A stretch of 64,000 bases of DNA from Leidyana gryllorum EB-2025a (Eukaryota; Apicomplexa): NCBI GenBank assembly GCA_048772705.1, contig JBLWGC010000143.1:1-64000 (forward strand), given 5' to 3'. Below the pieces are notes generated by a model that made no database searches, was not told the origin of the DNA, and worked only from the letters and a program-made list of their open reading frames with translations. Position 1 is the first letter of the stretch. The number at the start of each line of letters is the position of its first letter. Shown here piece by piece: positions 14,301-27,578 of the stretch. The translations under genes were made by a program, and so were the position numbers.

Positions 14301-15241
14301 GCTGGAGCGGGGGCTTTCAGTTTTTTCCGAGCGCAAAGCGCTGCCGAGGACCCAGTTTGCCACGAGGCGTTCACTCAATTGCTGGTGTCCCTGCAACACA
14401 ACGACGTGCGGCAAGTTCATATAATGGCACACTCCATGGGGAGTCGTCTCTTCCTCAAGTCTCTCCGCGGATCCTGACTCAGGCGAGTAAGTCGCGCGCG
14501 CGCAATAATTTGGCTCTGTCATGTCCTCCCTCTCGCTCCAGTATTCTCATGACGAAGAACGAAGACCCCGTTGCTGGGAAAATACAATTAGTTACAACGA
14601 GTTTCATGAACCCCAGATTTGTCTCGGAGTTTGTGGGCCGCGACTACGAATTATTACGTAGCTGTTGCGCGAACATCACCATCTACGCGGATGGAACGAT
14701 CGAGTGGGGCTCTGTCACTGCAATCTCCAATACTTCTTCAGGCTCTGTGGTGGGCGGAGGCTTTCAGCGGACGGAGTGCTCTCGGTCGGAGTGTCTGTGG
14801 ACTGCGGGCGCGGGGCACAGGCGGAAGTCCTACAACTCACAATGAAACACAGCGCGGTGTTAATCTGATGCATGCGACGAGCTTTGTGCAAGTGGATGGG
14901 CCAGCTAATGAATGGACCCGATTTGAGCCTCAAAACTACAATGTACGACGTCGGATTCGACGAAGAGGTTGGTGATCCTTCCGAAGCAGAAAGGAGCCTA
15001 TTGGTGAGGATTCCACCTTAAATTTCGGTGACTGGTTGGGTAAGCGGTGGATCGACTGTCGAGAGAAAGAGAGACAACGCCTTCAGATGTTGATATCATC
15101 GATACCACTTTCATGGATCGTAACGTTAGTGACACGAGACACTCCTTCTGGAATCTCAATCGCGAGATCATTGAGGATCTGAGAGAGCTGCTGGTGACGC
15201 GGAAACGAGCTCGTCAGCGAATGGGTCGGCTGGACCTGTAA
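11375..15241 (+). pseudogene. Membrane DUF900 hydrolase, left copy with breaks
   Basis: Mirror of the intact-looking gene at 30165-34075. Breaks include a scrambled first intron near 11392-11402, a shortened stretch near 12370-12420, loss of two bases near 14039 shortly before the first hydrolase strand, and a scrambled block near 14475-14490 after the nucleophile motif. The HSMGS nucleophile elbow itself (about 14430-14445) is unchanged. The final codon also differs (leucine instead of arginine). Confidence 0.75.
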
Positions 15242-15401
15242 GGCATACGCAGCCGTCCGCTTGTCACTGCTCTCTGCTCGACAGACGGGATGGCAACGTT
15301 TGGGTATTCAGGGTTGCCCCCTCTTTCCTGACTTCGATATTTGAGACCCCTTAGTTAGCATAGAAACTGTAATTGGCGGCCAAAAAAGGAGTGGCACAAC
15401 A

Positions 15402-17818
15402 ATGCCTGATATAAACCCCAAAGCAACATGTGAAAGTTCATTGGGAGCTGAGGCGAGTAAAGACGCAAAGTCAGTAAGCAAGAAGACATCTTCCCACAAC
15501 TCCGATGACGGTGGCACTGGAGACGCAATCGAGTGCACACGCAAACTGCTGGCCTCGGTGCTCGCGTCAGATACAACTTTCCAGCATTCGGCTCGCGCAT
15601 CCTTCGTGGTGAGTGGCTGGTGGCAACCCGCATAATCTCCTCCGTTTCAACAGCAATTCGATGCGGATAAGAATAAATTGCTCGATTTCGATGAGACTCG
15701 AGCCTTCTTCACCCAGCTATGTTTCAATTTGACCATCCCCCCGATCAGTGGTAAGCCACGCGACCACGCCGAACTACCCTCCCAAGCTGCTCTCTCTGTC
15801 AACAAACAGTACCCTCAAAGTGATATTCGAAAAGTACGACAGTAAAGGCCGCGATGGATTGTCGATCAATGACTTCACCCGAATGGTAGGAAGAGGAAGG
15901 ACCTCCCACGACTCATTCTTCTCAATTTTGTATCCAGTATAAAGCTCTGCTGCTACGCATACGCAACAAGTACTACCCGCCTCGTATCGAGGATATTCGA
16001 TCAACGTTATGGGTGCCCATGTCCCCCTTGGGACGTTCTATTGACATCCGAGGTGAGTTCGGAAAGTGGATCTTTCAGTCGCACAATGGATTCACTGTAC
16101 AGAGTTCATGGCCTTCGAGAGGAGAATCGGATCCGGAGAGTTTGGTGAAGTTCATGAGGTCATAGATCTCAGGTAAGAAGATTGCGCGATTCAACACCTC
16201 CAAAATGGCTCCCCAGAACTCAAGCACGACGAGCTTGCAAGATCATCAATAAAGCAATGCTCAATCTCCCAGTGGAACAGGTTGAGGCAGTGATTGTCAT
16301 GATGAGATCGGTGATGGCCTCCTTTGGTTCCTTTTCGCAGGAAGAAATCAATATACTGAAGAATGTGGACCACCCCAATGTGATCAAAATCTTTGAAATC
16401 TTCGAGGACCCCAATTCTGTTTACATCCTTCAAGAGTTGTGTCGAGGTGGCGAACTCCTGAACACTTTGTTAGTCAATCCAAAGAGGGCGAAGTCTCATG
16501 ATGAAGGATTTGTGCGCCGTATAATGCGGTAGCTGTTCGAAGGGCTATGCCACATCCACGGAAAGCGAATCGTTCATAAGTGAGTCAGTCTTGCGAAATG
16601 GCCCTCCTTGTGCTATCACCTTCCGTTGACAGAGACTTGAAACCCGGAAATGTCATGTTTGCTACCGAGGATGAGGACTCACCCATAAAAATCATCGACT
16701 TTGGACTCGGAGAGATCTTCAAGGACAGTAGTGACGTGACGCAGACACTCAGAGGTTCAGCTATATACATGGCTCCTGAAGCTTTCAAAGATGGAGTTCT
16801 GTGTCTCAAGCTTGACGTTTGGTCGGCCGGATGCATCATGTACAACCTGCTGACCGGAAAGTTTGCTTTTGACGCTCCCGATATACACAGCTTCCGACGT
16901 GTCGTTGTCACGAGTGAGCTTCCTAACCCATCGCGTTCGTCCTCACACGCTCTTTCTCCCCCTTTCAGAGGAACTTAATCTGCAACAATTACTACCCCAA
17001 TTCAGCCCCGAAGCTCGGGACCTACTCCAAAAGATCTTTGAGAAACGACCTGAGAAGAGGATCAGTGCCGCGGAGGCTCTGCGACATCCATGGTTTGATC
17101 CGGACTCAACTGAGTCGTGACAACTTGTCGGAGTCTATGTGCCTCAATATGCGCAACTATGCGAAGCAATCTAACCTCAGGAATGTCTTCGTGAATCTAA
17201 TGGCACAACAATTAAGCATCTCGAATGAGCATGTGAAGCGAATTACCCGCATCTTCAAGGAACTGGATAGGGAAGGAAAGGATATCTAAGCCACTCTGCT
17301 ATTCATGAGGCCCTACAAGCAGCCAAGTTTGCGGAATGGGATATCAATCTGATTATACAACAGCTGGATGTCCGTAACGAAAGTAAGCAATTGGTGTTTA
17401 TATCGAATCAAGGCGGCTGTGGTTTACTAAGATCAAACCCGATGCCTGTCATATTTTCTATATTAACAAACACATCATTTGTTTGTGTGTTCCGCAGGTC
17501 AAATATCATACACAGAGTTTTTGGCCGCCTGCTACTCCTGGAGGGAGTCGGAGCTAAATTTGGTGTGGGCTGCATTCCAACGAATCAATCGTAATGGCAC
17601 CAATCAAGTCACCCGAGCAGAACTAAAGCAAATACTAATCCATCATTCTGCTGTTACACCTGCTTCCATGGGAGCCAGTGCCGTCTCCATGTCAAAGAGT
17701 GGCCTCATCGCTCCCTCAGATGAAGACTTGGTGGATCAGATGATTGAACTCTGTCGACCGCGATAAAGACGGGATAATAAGCTGGAATGATTTCGAAGCT
17801 TTCATCCGTGGGAAGTAA
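15402..17818 (+). pseudogene. Calcium-dependent protein kinase, left copy, disabled
   Basis: Mirror of the kinase at 27579-30004. An in-frame TAG at 16530-16532 replaces the GAG seen on the right arm, just before the catalytic loop. A G is lost at about 17281 between the kinase and the C-terminal EF hands, an A is gained near 17747, and codons near 17095-17110 are scrambled. The glycine-rich loop differs too (GSGEFGEV against GSGVFGEV). The intron at about 17381-17498 is identical to its mirror, showing how little time or divergence separates the arms. Confidence 0.8.
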
Positions 17819-17910
17819 AAAAGAGTCTTTGTACAAAAAACATGGACTCAAGCACATTGCTGGGGTAGGCCCATTGTCATCAGCAGTAGAGCATATGTTT
17901 TTCGTTCAAG

Positions 17911-20900
17911 ATGAATCAACAACTTCATAACAACGGTAAGCCCGCACGGCGAGCCAGTGGGGGGGATGGGGAGCAATTCGAGGCAAACCTTCGCGTGCCA
18001 GACAAACGTGTGTGCTAATACCAGGCCCATAGAGACAGACCCCCTACCGGATGCGCCAATGTCCGCTTATCGACATGCCTTTGCAGCTTCCGACTCGTAT
18101 TTCGCAGAGCATCACCCTTCAGGCTCAAGCACTGAAGACTTCTATGGTTAGTGCATGAAACCACCGTTTTGCTGACATCCGCCCTCGTTTCGTGCCATAG
18201 TGTGTGTGTGCGGGATCGACGGTGCAACTTTCACTGACACATTTGCTCTTGCAGGCCGGTATGCGCGGGGAAGCGGTCCCAAGGGCGTCGTGGGGTCTGG
18301 ACAAGGAGGACCATCGGTGATGACGCGGAAACGCGGAGCCAGTGAGATGCTGTGGGGTGACACCAACGCGGCAGCCGTCGCAACCAACTCGTTATGGGGC
18401 CCCACGCCACCGCAGTCCCCAGCATATCGAAGTACGCTTCCAGTGGCGACCTTCTCTCAAACTGGTGCCGAAACACACGCACACTCTCCTCCCCCGACTC
18501 CTGGTCCTACCACTCCAACTGCCGGGCCAGGAAACAACGCGGATTTCGTCGCAGCTTGGTGGGATGTTAGCGCTAATCAACCATCTCAACCTGCGAGTGC
18601 CGCGCCCCCTCCTGTTAACAGTCAATCTCCCTTCAGCGAGAATCCAGCGACCGCCGCTCCGTACATGAAAGCGGCAAGTGTTGAAAGCGCGTCGCTCAAC
18701 TTGTCTAACGTCAACGTTCCCATGCTAGATCCTGCTACGGGGAATCGGATAGAATCTCAACAGCAATCAGGCGACTCTGACTTTGTTCTTCCTGGCCTTC
18801 CTGTTGATCCCCAGCGGTCAGGATACCAACCATTTCACGATCTGGTGGTACCTGCATCGCGTCTACCACCTTTGCGACCACCTCGACGTGACCGTCCCGG
18901 TAACTATATCCCTCCGGTGGAAGAAGATGACCGTTGTGAGGTTTGCTGGGAGAACCACACGTCCGAAGCCGACCCCATCATAGAATGCACCGGTGAGTCC
19001 ACACCTACTGGTTGACCATCACATGGTGCTCCCTCGAGAGATCCTAAATGTTCTTTTTCTGTCTGCAGGTTGTGGTGTGCTGGTACATCAACAGTGTTAC
19101 GGAGTTTGTCGTTTGGAAAGCGCTCACGAATGGTACTGCTGCGTTTGTCAATATTGGCGGGGTATAGGGTACACTCCATGGAACGCCCGAGGCGGCGGTG
19201 ACCAGTCATCATTGGAAGGTCGTCACCCAGCTCCCTTATTGTACTGCGTCATCTGTCTGCGCCCTCGTGGAGCTATGAAGGTCGGAAAGGAAGGGAAGTG
19301 GGCTCACGTCAGCTGCATACTTTATAACACACATGAAGGGCCTCAGTTTCGAAATATGGCTAACAGAACTAATCCTATCAATATCGACAAGCATTTAGTG
19401 GCTCACAGCCGATCACGATTTGTTTGTTCTATTTGTCGAAGCAGCGAGGGTTTCACGCGGAACTGCTCATTCCCAGGTTGTACCAAACGCGTTCACGTGG
19501 CTTGCGTTTTCACCAAAGGACAGAAACCTAAGCTTGAGGCGATTCAACTGAAGTGCCAATATTTCATACTGTCGTTCCCATGGAGGGGGCAAAACCCTTC
19601 CGAACCGACAGAAACACGAGTGGTTGAGAAACTAATCACCATTGTGACATGCGAAGACCACAGCAGCGAAGATGCGCATCGTGCAGTCAAGAGCTGGGAG
19701 GAGAAAAGTCTCAAGAACATGGAGCGGTCGGAGGGTGATCTCGCCATGTTCGCGCCACCAGATTTGTCAACGGCCCTCAGAGGACCACTGGGTCCGCCTC
19801 CCCCGGGGGCAAACCCCGATGGTACACCAACCTCAGGGGCTCCTCCTGATATGTCCGGAGCCATGGCAGGGCCAGGTGGCTACACACCTGGTGGGACGAA
19901 TCCCCCCGGTCCCGCAGCACCAGGTGGTATGGGCGCAGCTCAACCTTGGATGTCCAAGCAACCAGCTCTATCTGTATGGCCAATATCCGGCAGCCGGGAA
20001 CCCTTACGCGGCGGCGTACCGTCCACCTGGTTATTATATGCATCAGCCCTGGGCAATGCCGGCCTACGGGGGCGCTGGCTACACACAGATGTTCCGGCCC
20101 CGACCTTTCGGTCACATGGGATACCCCGGGCTCTACCCAACACCGCCCGGCATGGATCGTGGAGGGCAGCCGCCTGCGTACGGCGCCTATGGTGGTTGGC
20201 CTGGCCAGTTCCCTACTATTGCTGCTGCTCCTCATATGTTCAACCACATCAACCTCCAGCTGCGTTTCGACCGAATCACGTCAAAGTTCGTCTTGGATCT
20301 TCCAATCCCAAGTTTGCTCCCGCAGGCGTTAAAGGAGAGGTACCGAGTACGGCAAGTACTGGGCTAGATATGGGGCTTGGGGTTGGCGTTCAGGGTGGAG
20401 CGAACGCCCCAACGTCTCCAGCGAGCAAAAAGGGCAAGGCGCGCACAAAGAAGGGCGAGGCAGGTACGGTTACGACTGCCACAGCAAAGGCGAAGCAGAA
20501 AAGGAGGGACAGCCAAGACTGGAGGGGAGACCACCGCCACAACCGCGACCGACCAAGCAACGACGGTGGCTCAGAACAAACGGAAACGGGGTACACCCGG
20601 GACAACGAGGTGCCGCCGCCGGTGATGGGTTGGAGAGTCTCGGTCGAAGTCGCCCCACCAGCCGGCGAAGATTGGATGGTGATGACGAGTTTGGAGATGA
20701 CGGGGGAGGCTATAATCTACGGGGCGCATCGTCACGAGGGCTTAAAGTCGTTTGGAGCAAGTGTGATGAGCAGTTCAGAAGCTTGCGGGGAGCTTGCAAT
20801 AGAGATCCACTGGTCAGCTTCATTCTCTCCCTCGAGAGCGATGTACAGTGTGTTGGGACCGCTTCGAAATGGAGCTGGATTCTCAAGAACCCGGATGGGA

Positions 20901-22637
20901 TGGAACGTACCACCACGAATGCGAGCACTGGTCGGGACGCCACTGGTGCCGGGCTCAGTGGTACGAGTGGGGGTACGACGCCCGTTCCGAGTACGGCTTC
21001 TCACCGCCGAAGTCACCGCGAGGACCGTTTGTTGGATCAAATTCGGCAGATTTGGATGAAACACTGTCAAACCAGTACACCTAATGCCAACTTGACGACG
21101 AGTTTGCCAGGAGGTTCATATGCTTCTTCTGCGTCCTCACGACGCATAGGAGCTCCATGGTCGGTTGTTTTGCGCACTGAGTCGGCACACGATGAGAAGT
21201 ACACATGGACCTTATGGGCTATCGACATGGATTCTGCAGCTCTGAGAAACTTATCACCTCGTTTGCCGCCTCACGCCAATACGGGTGGAGGCTCTTCGGC
21301 ATCCGAAGGGTTGATAAGTATAAATGCTACGAATGCGGCTGGAATCACTGTGGGCGACCGTCTGATGTCAATCAATGACATACGTGAGGCAAACACAAGC
21401 GGCAACAACCACAGCTTGCGACTTCTCAAGGCTTTCAAAATAAGCGACTATTGTTCGGATAAAGTGAAGAATTGTACTATAACGTTGGAAGATTATGAGC
21501 GTATCAAACAAACTGAAGCGACAAATGCTGCCATTCAAGAGCTGAGTCAAGGTGTTATTGGCAATCAAGGAGGCTTGGGCGGCGCACAATCTGCATTCAA
21601 TGCAGCAGATCTGGCGAATCGTAATCCATTCGATGTGCTAATCGCAGCAGCATTGAATGGACACGAAAATCCGACTGCGACGGTGGCATGCTCCGTGAGC
21701 CCATCAGGTGGACACACAACAAAGCTCTCAGCTCAACAACAACCAATATTTTTCACGAGCTCAATCGTCTGCCCCTTCTTACCTGCTTCCTCCTCCCACA
21801 CCAAGCCAGAATGCAGCAAGCGGAACCCATCAACCCAACGGCACACCAGGAACGACTACTTCTAACAATATGCTCAACAGTCCAACCTCGGCTGGGCAGA
21901 CAAGAAGGCAAATGTGGATCAGAATTGTTGGAGTGACATTCGGCGGTTGCATTTGCGGTTCCCCCGCAGATATCAAGTTCCTCCATTCTTCATTATTGTG
22001 AAGAAGCTACCACAGGAACTCACCGGCCGACAAGCAGTGGCGACCCAGCAGAGTGCGGCCGTTGCGAAGTACATGGAGAGCCGGGAATCGGTAGCTCTGA
22101 CTCTGGATGCCAACCTGCTCAAGAAGTCAACAGCTGCGAGCAAGAAAATGTTCTTGCATCACTCCATGTGGGAGCTCAATCCCCCGTTCCCGTCTTCAGA
22201 AGTATTCATGCGTCAGTACCTACCGCCCAACAGCATGTCTTTGCAGGAGTTGTTATCACAACTCCCTCGAAGTATGCCCGCTTCCCAACCAGTTTCCTCT
22301 TTCCTGGGTGTCGGTGTGACCAGCGACGCCGTGACAGGAGGACAGCAGTCTTCGTACTATGGCAACACACTGGATGGCTACTCGGCCAATTTACCACATG
22401 TTGGCATTCTCGATGGCGACACGGTGCCGATTGTTGTGCCCGATGAGTCCACAAAGGAAGTATTACAAGCAGTGCAGCGAGCCAGCTGGAGCGTCTGCGA
22501 AAGGTGATATTCTGACTCCCGATGATTCCGCACGAGCAAAACAAGGAGAGGAGTTGTCCAAGTATATCAACAACGAGAAGTATTGGAACACATTGTTCCA
22601 TTCGGACGATTTTGTCCGTCGTCAGAGCGTCTACCAT
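17911..22637 (+). pseudogene. PHD/ePHD chromatin protein, left copy, runs into gap
   Basis: Mirror of 22748-27486. The start (ATG 17911) and both early introns match. Frame breaks occur near 19540-19590 (end of the extended PHD), near 19965, near 20490-20620 and near 21710-21955, each opposite an unbroken stretch on the right arm. The 3' end differs from the mirror. Here the frame stays open for six more codons after the last shared codon and enters the N gap, whereas the right copy meets a stop four bases past the repeat boundary region. Confidence 0.75.
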
Positions 22638-22756
22638 NNNNNNNNNNNNNNNNNNNNNNNNNNNNNNNNNNNNNNNNNNNNNNNNNNTACTTACGCTTGT
22701 TGGGATCACCTGGTTAAACACCGAGTTTTTCACAACCAACGAGTAGGTTACAAAAT
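22620..22756. other. Spacer of the inverted repeat with a 50-N assembly gap
   Basis: The arms stop matching just after the sixteen-base block ending at 22619. The left side has 18 unmatched bases (22620-22637), then 50 N (22638-22687), then 69 unmatched bases (22688-22756). A round 50-N run is a typical scaffolding placeholder rather than a measured distance. The two unique flanks do not pair with each other, so the real centre is unsequenced or mis-joined. Confidence 0.95.
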
Positions 22757-25700
22757 ACGGACAAAATCGTCCGAATGGAACAATGTGTTCCAATACTTCT
22801 CGTTGTTGATATACTTGGACAACTCCTCTCCTTGTTTTGCTCGTGCGGAATCATCGGGAGTCAGAATATCACCTCGCGACACTGCCAGCTTGGCTCGCTG
22901 CACTGCTTGTAATACTTCCTTTGTGGACTCATCGGGCACAACAATCGGCACCGTGTCGCCATCGAGAATGCCAACATGTGGTAAATTGGCCGAGTAGCCA
23001 TCCAGTGTGTTGCCATAGTACGAAGACTGCTGTCCTCCTGTCACGGCGTCGCTGGTCACACCGACACCCAGGAAAGAGGAAACTGGTTGGGAAGCGGGCA
23101 TACTTCGAGGGAGTTGTGATAACAACTCCTGCAAAGACATGCTGTTGGGCGGTAGGTACTGACGCATGAATACTTCTGAAGACGGGAACGGGGGATTGAG
23201 CTCCCACATGGAGTGATGCAAGAACATTTTCTTGCTCGCAGCTGTTGACTTCTTGAGCAGGTTGGCATCCAGAGTCAGAGCTACCGATTCCCGGCTCTCC
23301 ATGTACTTCGCAACGGCCGCACTCTGCTGGGTCGCCACTGCTTGTCGGCCGGTGAGTTCCTGTGGTAGCTTCTTCACAATAATGAAGAATGGAGGAACTT
23401 GATATCTGCGAGTCAGAATGCATTCCAACCGCCGAATGTCACTCCAACAATTCTGATCCACATTTGCCTTCTTGACTGCCCCAGCCGAGGTTGGACTGTT
23501 GAGCATATTGTTAGAAGTAGTCGTTCCTGGTGTGCCGTTCGGCACAGAAGTGGGTTGATGGGTTCCGCTTGCTGCATTCTGGCTTGGTGTGGGAGGAGGA
23601 AGCAGGTAAGAAGGGGCAGACGATTGAGCTCGTGAAAAATATTGGTTGTTGTTGAGCTGAGAGCCTTGTTGTGTGTTGCCACCTGATGGGCTCACGAAGC
23701 ATGCCACCGTCGCAGTCGGATTTTCGTGTCCATTCAATGCTGCTGCGATTAGCACATCGAATGGATTACGATTCGCCAGATCTGCTGCATTGAATGCAGA
23801 TTGTGCGCCGCCCAAGCCTCCTTGATTGCCAATAACACCTTGACTCAGCTCTTGAATGGCAGCATTTGTCGCTTCAGTTTGTTTGATACGCTCATAATCT
23901 TCCAACGTTATAGTACAATTCTTCACTTTATCCGAACAATAGTCGCTTATTTTGAAAGCCTTGAGAAGTCGCAAGCTGTGGTTGTTGCCGCTTGTGTTTG
24001 CCTCACGTATGTCATTGATTGACATCAGACGGTCGCCCACAGTGATTCCAGCCGCATTCGTAGCATTTATACTTATCAACCCTTCGGATGCCGAAGAGCC
24101 TCCACCCGTATTGGCGTGAGGCGGCAAACGAGGTGATAAGTTTCTCAGAGCTGCAGAATCCATGTCGATAGCCCATAAGGTCCATGTGTACTTCTCATCG
24201 TGTGCCGACTCAGTGCGCAAAACAACCGACCATGGAGCTCCTATGCGTCGTGAGGACGCAGAAGAAGCATATGAACCTCCTGGCAAACTCGTCGTCAAGT
24301 TGGCATTAGGTGTACTGGTTTGACAGTGTTTCATCCAAATCTGCCGAATTTGATCCAACAAACGGTCCTCGCGGTGACTTCGGCGGTGAGAAGCCGTACT
24401 CGGAACGGGCGTCGTACCCCCACTCGTACCACTGAGCCCGGCACCAGTGGCGTCCCGACCAGTGCTCGCATTCGTGGTGGTACGTTCCATCCCATCCGGG
24501 TTCTTGAGAATCCAGCTCCATTTCGAAGCGGTCCCAACACACTGTACATCGCTCTCGAGGGAGAGAATGAAGCTGACCAGTGGATCTCTATTGCAAGCTC
24601 CCCGCAAGCTTCTGAACTGCTCATCACACTTGCTCCAAACGACTTTAAGCCCTCGTGACGATGCGCCCCGTAGATTATAGCCTCCCCCGTCATCTCCAAA
24701 CTCGTCATCACCATCCAATCTTCGCCGGCTGGTGGGGCGACTTCGACCGAGACTCTCCAACCCATCACCGGCGGCAGCACTCGTTGTCCCGGGTGTACCC
24801 CGTTTCCGTTTGTTCTGAGCCACCGTCGTTGCTTGAGTCGTCGCGGTTGTGGCGGTGGTCTCCCCTCCAGTCTTGGCTGTCCCTCCTTTCTGCTTCGCCT
24901 TTGCTGTGGCAGTCGTAACCGTACCTGCCTCGCCCTTCTTTGTGCGCGCCTTGCCCTTTTTGCTCGCTGGAGACGTTGGGGCGTTCGCTCCACCCTGAAC
25001 GCCAACCCCAAGCCCCATATCTAGCCCAGTACTTGCCGTACTCGGTACCTCTCCTTTAACGCCTGCGGGAGCAAACTTGGGATTGGAAGATCCAAGACGA
25101 ACTTTGACGTGATTCGGTCGAAACGCAGCTGGAGGTTGATGTCGGTTGAACATATGAGGAGCAGCAGCAATAGTAGGGAACTGGCCAGGCCAACCACCAT
25201 AGGCGCCGTACGCAGGCGGCTGCCCTCCACGATCCATGCCGGGCGGTGTTGGGTAGAGCCCGGGGTATCCCATGTGACCGAAAGGTCGGGGCCGGAACAT
25301 CTGTGTGTAGCCAGCGCCCCCGTAGGCCGGCATTGCCCAGGGCTGATGCATATAATAACCAGGTGGACGGTACGCCGCCGCGTAAGGGTTCCCGGCTGCC
25401 GGATATTGGCCATACGGATGAGCGGCTGGTTGCTTGGACATCCAAGGTTGAGCTGCGCCCATACCACCTGGTGCTGCGGGACCGGGGGGATTCGTCCCAC
25501 CAGGTGTGTAGCCACCTGGCCCTGCCATGGCTCCGGACATATCAGGAGGAGCCCCTGAGGTTGGTGTACCATCGGGGTTTGCCCCCGGGGGAGGCGGACC
25601 CAGTGGTCCTCTGAGGGCCGTTGACAAATCTGGTGGCGCGAACATGGCGAGATCACCCTCCGACCGCTCCATGTTCTTGAGACTTTTCTCCTCCCAGCTC

Positions 25701-27486
25701 TTGACTGCACGATGCGCATCTTCGCTGCTGTGGTCTTCGCATGTCACAATGGTGATTAGTTTCTCAACCACTCGTGTTTCTGTCGGTTCGGAAGGGTTTT
25801 GCCCCCTCCATGGGAACAACGGTGTGTGAAATATTGGCACTTCGGTTGAAATAGCCTCAAGCTTAGGTTTCTGTCCTTTGGTGAAAACGCAAGCCACGTG
25901 AACGCGTTTGGTACAACCTGGGAATGAGCAGTTCCGCGTGAAACCCTCGCTGCTTCGACAAATAGAACAAACAAATCGTGATCGGCTGTGAGCCACTAAA
26001 TGCTTGTCGATATTGATAGGATTAGTTCTGTTAGCCATATTTCGAAACTGAGGCCCTTCATGTGTGTTATAAAGTATGCAGCTGACGTGAGCCCACTTCC
26101 CTTCCTTTCCGACCTTCATAGCTCCACGAGGGCGCAGACAGATGACGCAGTACAATAAGGGAGCTGGGTGACGACCTTCCAATGATGACTGGTCACCGCC
26201 GCCTCGGGCGTTCCATGGAGTGTACCCTATACCCCGCCAATATTGACAAACGCAGCAGTACCATTCGTGAGCGCTTTCCGAACGACAAACTCCGTAACAC
26301 TGTTGATGTACCAGCACACCACAACCTGCAGACAGAAAAAGAACATTTTAGGATCTCTCGAGGGAGCACCATGTGATGGTCAACCAGTAGGTGTGGACTC
26401 ACCGGTGCATTCTATGATGGGGTCGGCTTCGGACGTGTGGTTCTCCCAGCAAACCTCACAACGGTCATCTTCTTCCACCGGAGGGATATAGTTACCGGGA
26501 CGGTCACGTCGAGGTGGTCGCAAAGGTGGTAGACGCGATGCAGGTACCACCAGATCGTGAAATGGTTGGTATCCTGACCGCTGGGGATCAACAGGAAGGC
26601 CAGGAAGAACAAAGTCAGAGTCGCCTGATTGCTGTTGAGATTCTATCCGATTCCCCGTAGCAGGATCTAGCATGGGAACGTTGACGTTAGACAAGTTGAG
26701 CGACGCGCTTTCAACACTTGCCGCTTTCATGTACGGAGCGGCGGTCGCTGGATTCTCGCTGAAGGGAGATTGACTGTTAACAGGAGGGGGCGCGGCACTC
26801 GCAGGTTGAGATGGTTGATTAGCGCTAACATCCCACCAAGCTGCGACGAAATCCGCGTTGTTTCCTGGCCCGGCAGTTGGAGTGGTAGGACCAGGAGTCG
26901 GGGGAGGAGAGTGTGCGTGTGTTTCGGCACCAGTTTGAGAGAAGGTCGCCACTGGAAGCGTACTTCGATATGCTGGGGACTGCGACGGAGGCGTGGGGCC
27001 CCATAACGAGTTGGTTGCGACGGCTGCCGCGTTGGTGTCACCCCACAGCATCTCACTGGCTCCGCGTTTCCGCGTCATCACCGATGGTCCTCCTTGTCCA
27101 GACCCCACGACGCCCTTGGGACCGCTTCCCCGCGCATACCGGCCTGCAAGAGCAAATGTGTCAGTGAAAGTTGCACCGTCGATCCCGCACACACACACTA
27201 TGGCACGAAACGAGGGCGGATGTCAGCAAAACGGTGGTTTCATGCACTAACCATAGAAGTCTTCAGTGCTTGAGCCTGAAGGGTGATGCTCTGCGAAATA
27301 CGAGTCGGAAGCTGCAAAGGCATGTCGATAAGCGGACATTGGCGCATCCGGTAGGGGGTCTGTCTCTATGGGCCTGGTATTAGCACACACGTTTGTCTGG
27401 CACGCGAAGGTTTGCCTCAACTGCTCCCCATCCCCCCCACTGGCTCGCCGTGCGGGCTTACCGTTGTTATGAAGTTGTTGATTCAT
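22748..27486 (-). CDS. PHD plus extended-PHD (PZP) chromatin-reader protein
   Basis: A large nuclear protein of roughly 1500 residues. A canonical Cys4-His-Cys3 PHD finger (starting CEVCWENH, split by an intron at its fourth cysteine) is followed by a zinc knuckle (CVICLRP) and an extended PHD ending CTKRVHVACVF. This PZP order is known from BRPF, JADE and AF10 proteins, which read the histone H3 tail. A Pro/Gly/Tyr-rich segment follows, then a basic Lys/Ala linker. Further on, a stretch around AGITVGDRLMSIND resembles the carboxylate-binding part of a PDZ domain. The C-terminal 250 residues are unrecognised. Start is ATG 27486, 92 bases after the kinase stop. The stop at 22748-22750 lies only a few bases outside the repeat, so the true C-terminus is uncertain. 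Confidence 0.85.
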
Positions 27487-27578
27487 CTTGAACGAAAAAC
27501 ATATGCTCTACTGCTGATGACAATGGGCCTACCCCAGCAATGTGCTTGAGTCCATGTTTTTTGTACAAAGACTCTTTT

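Larger units (their letters stand above)
1..22619 (+). repeat. Left arm of a >22.6-kb inverted repeat
   Basis: Base 1 pairs with base 45434 and base 22619 with base 22757 as reverse complements. The coordinate sum drifts from 45435 at the edge up to about 45461 and down to 45376 at the centre, so the arms differ by small indels only. Nine genes, their introns and their spacers are shared in mirrored order. The arm is cut by the window start, so its true outer end is unknown. In each gene compared, the disabling changes are on this arm. Whether it is a real palindrome or two contigs/haplotypes joined head to head cannot be decided from sequence alone. Confidence 0.95.
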
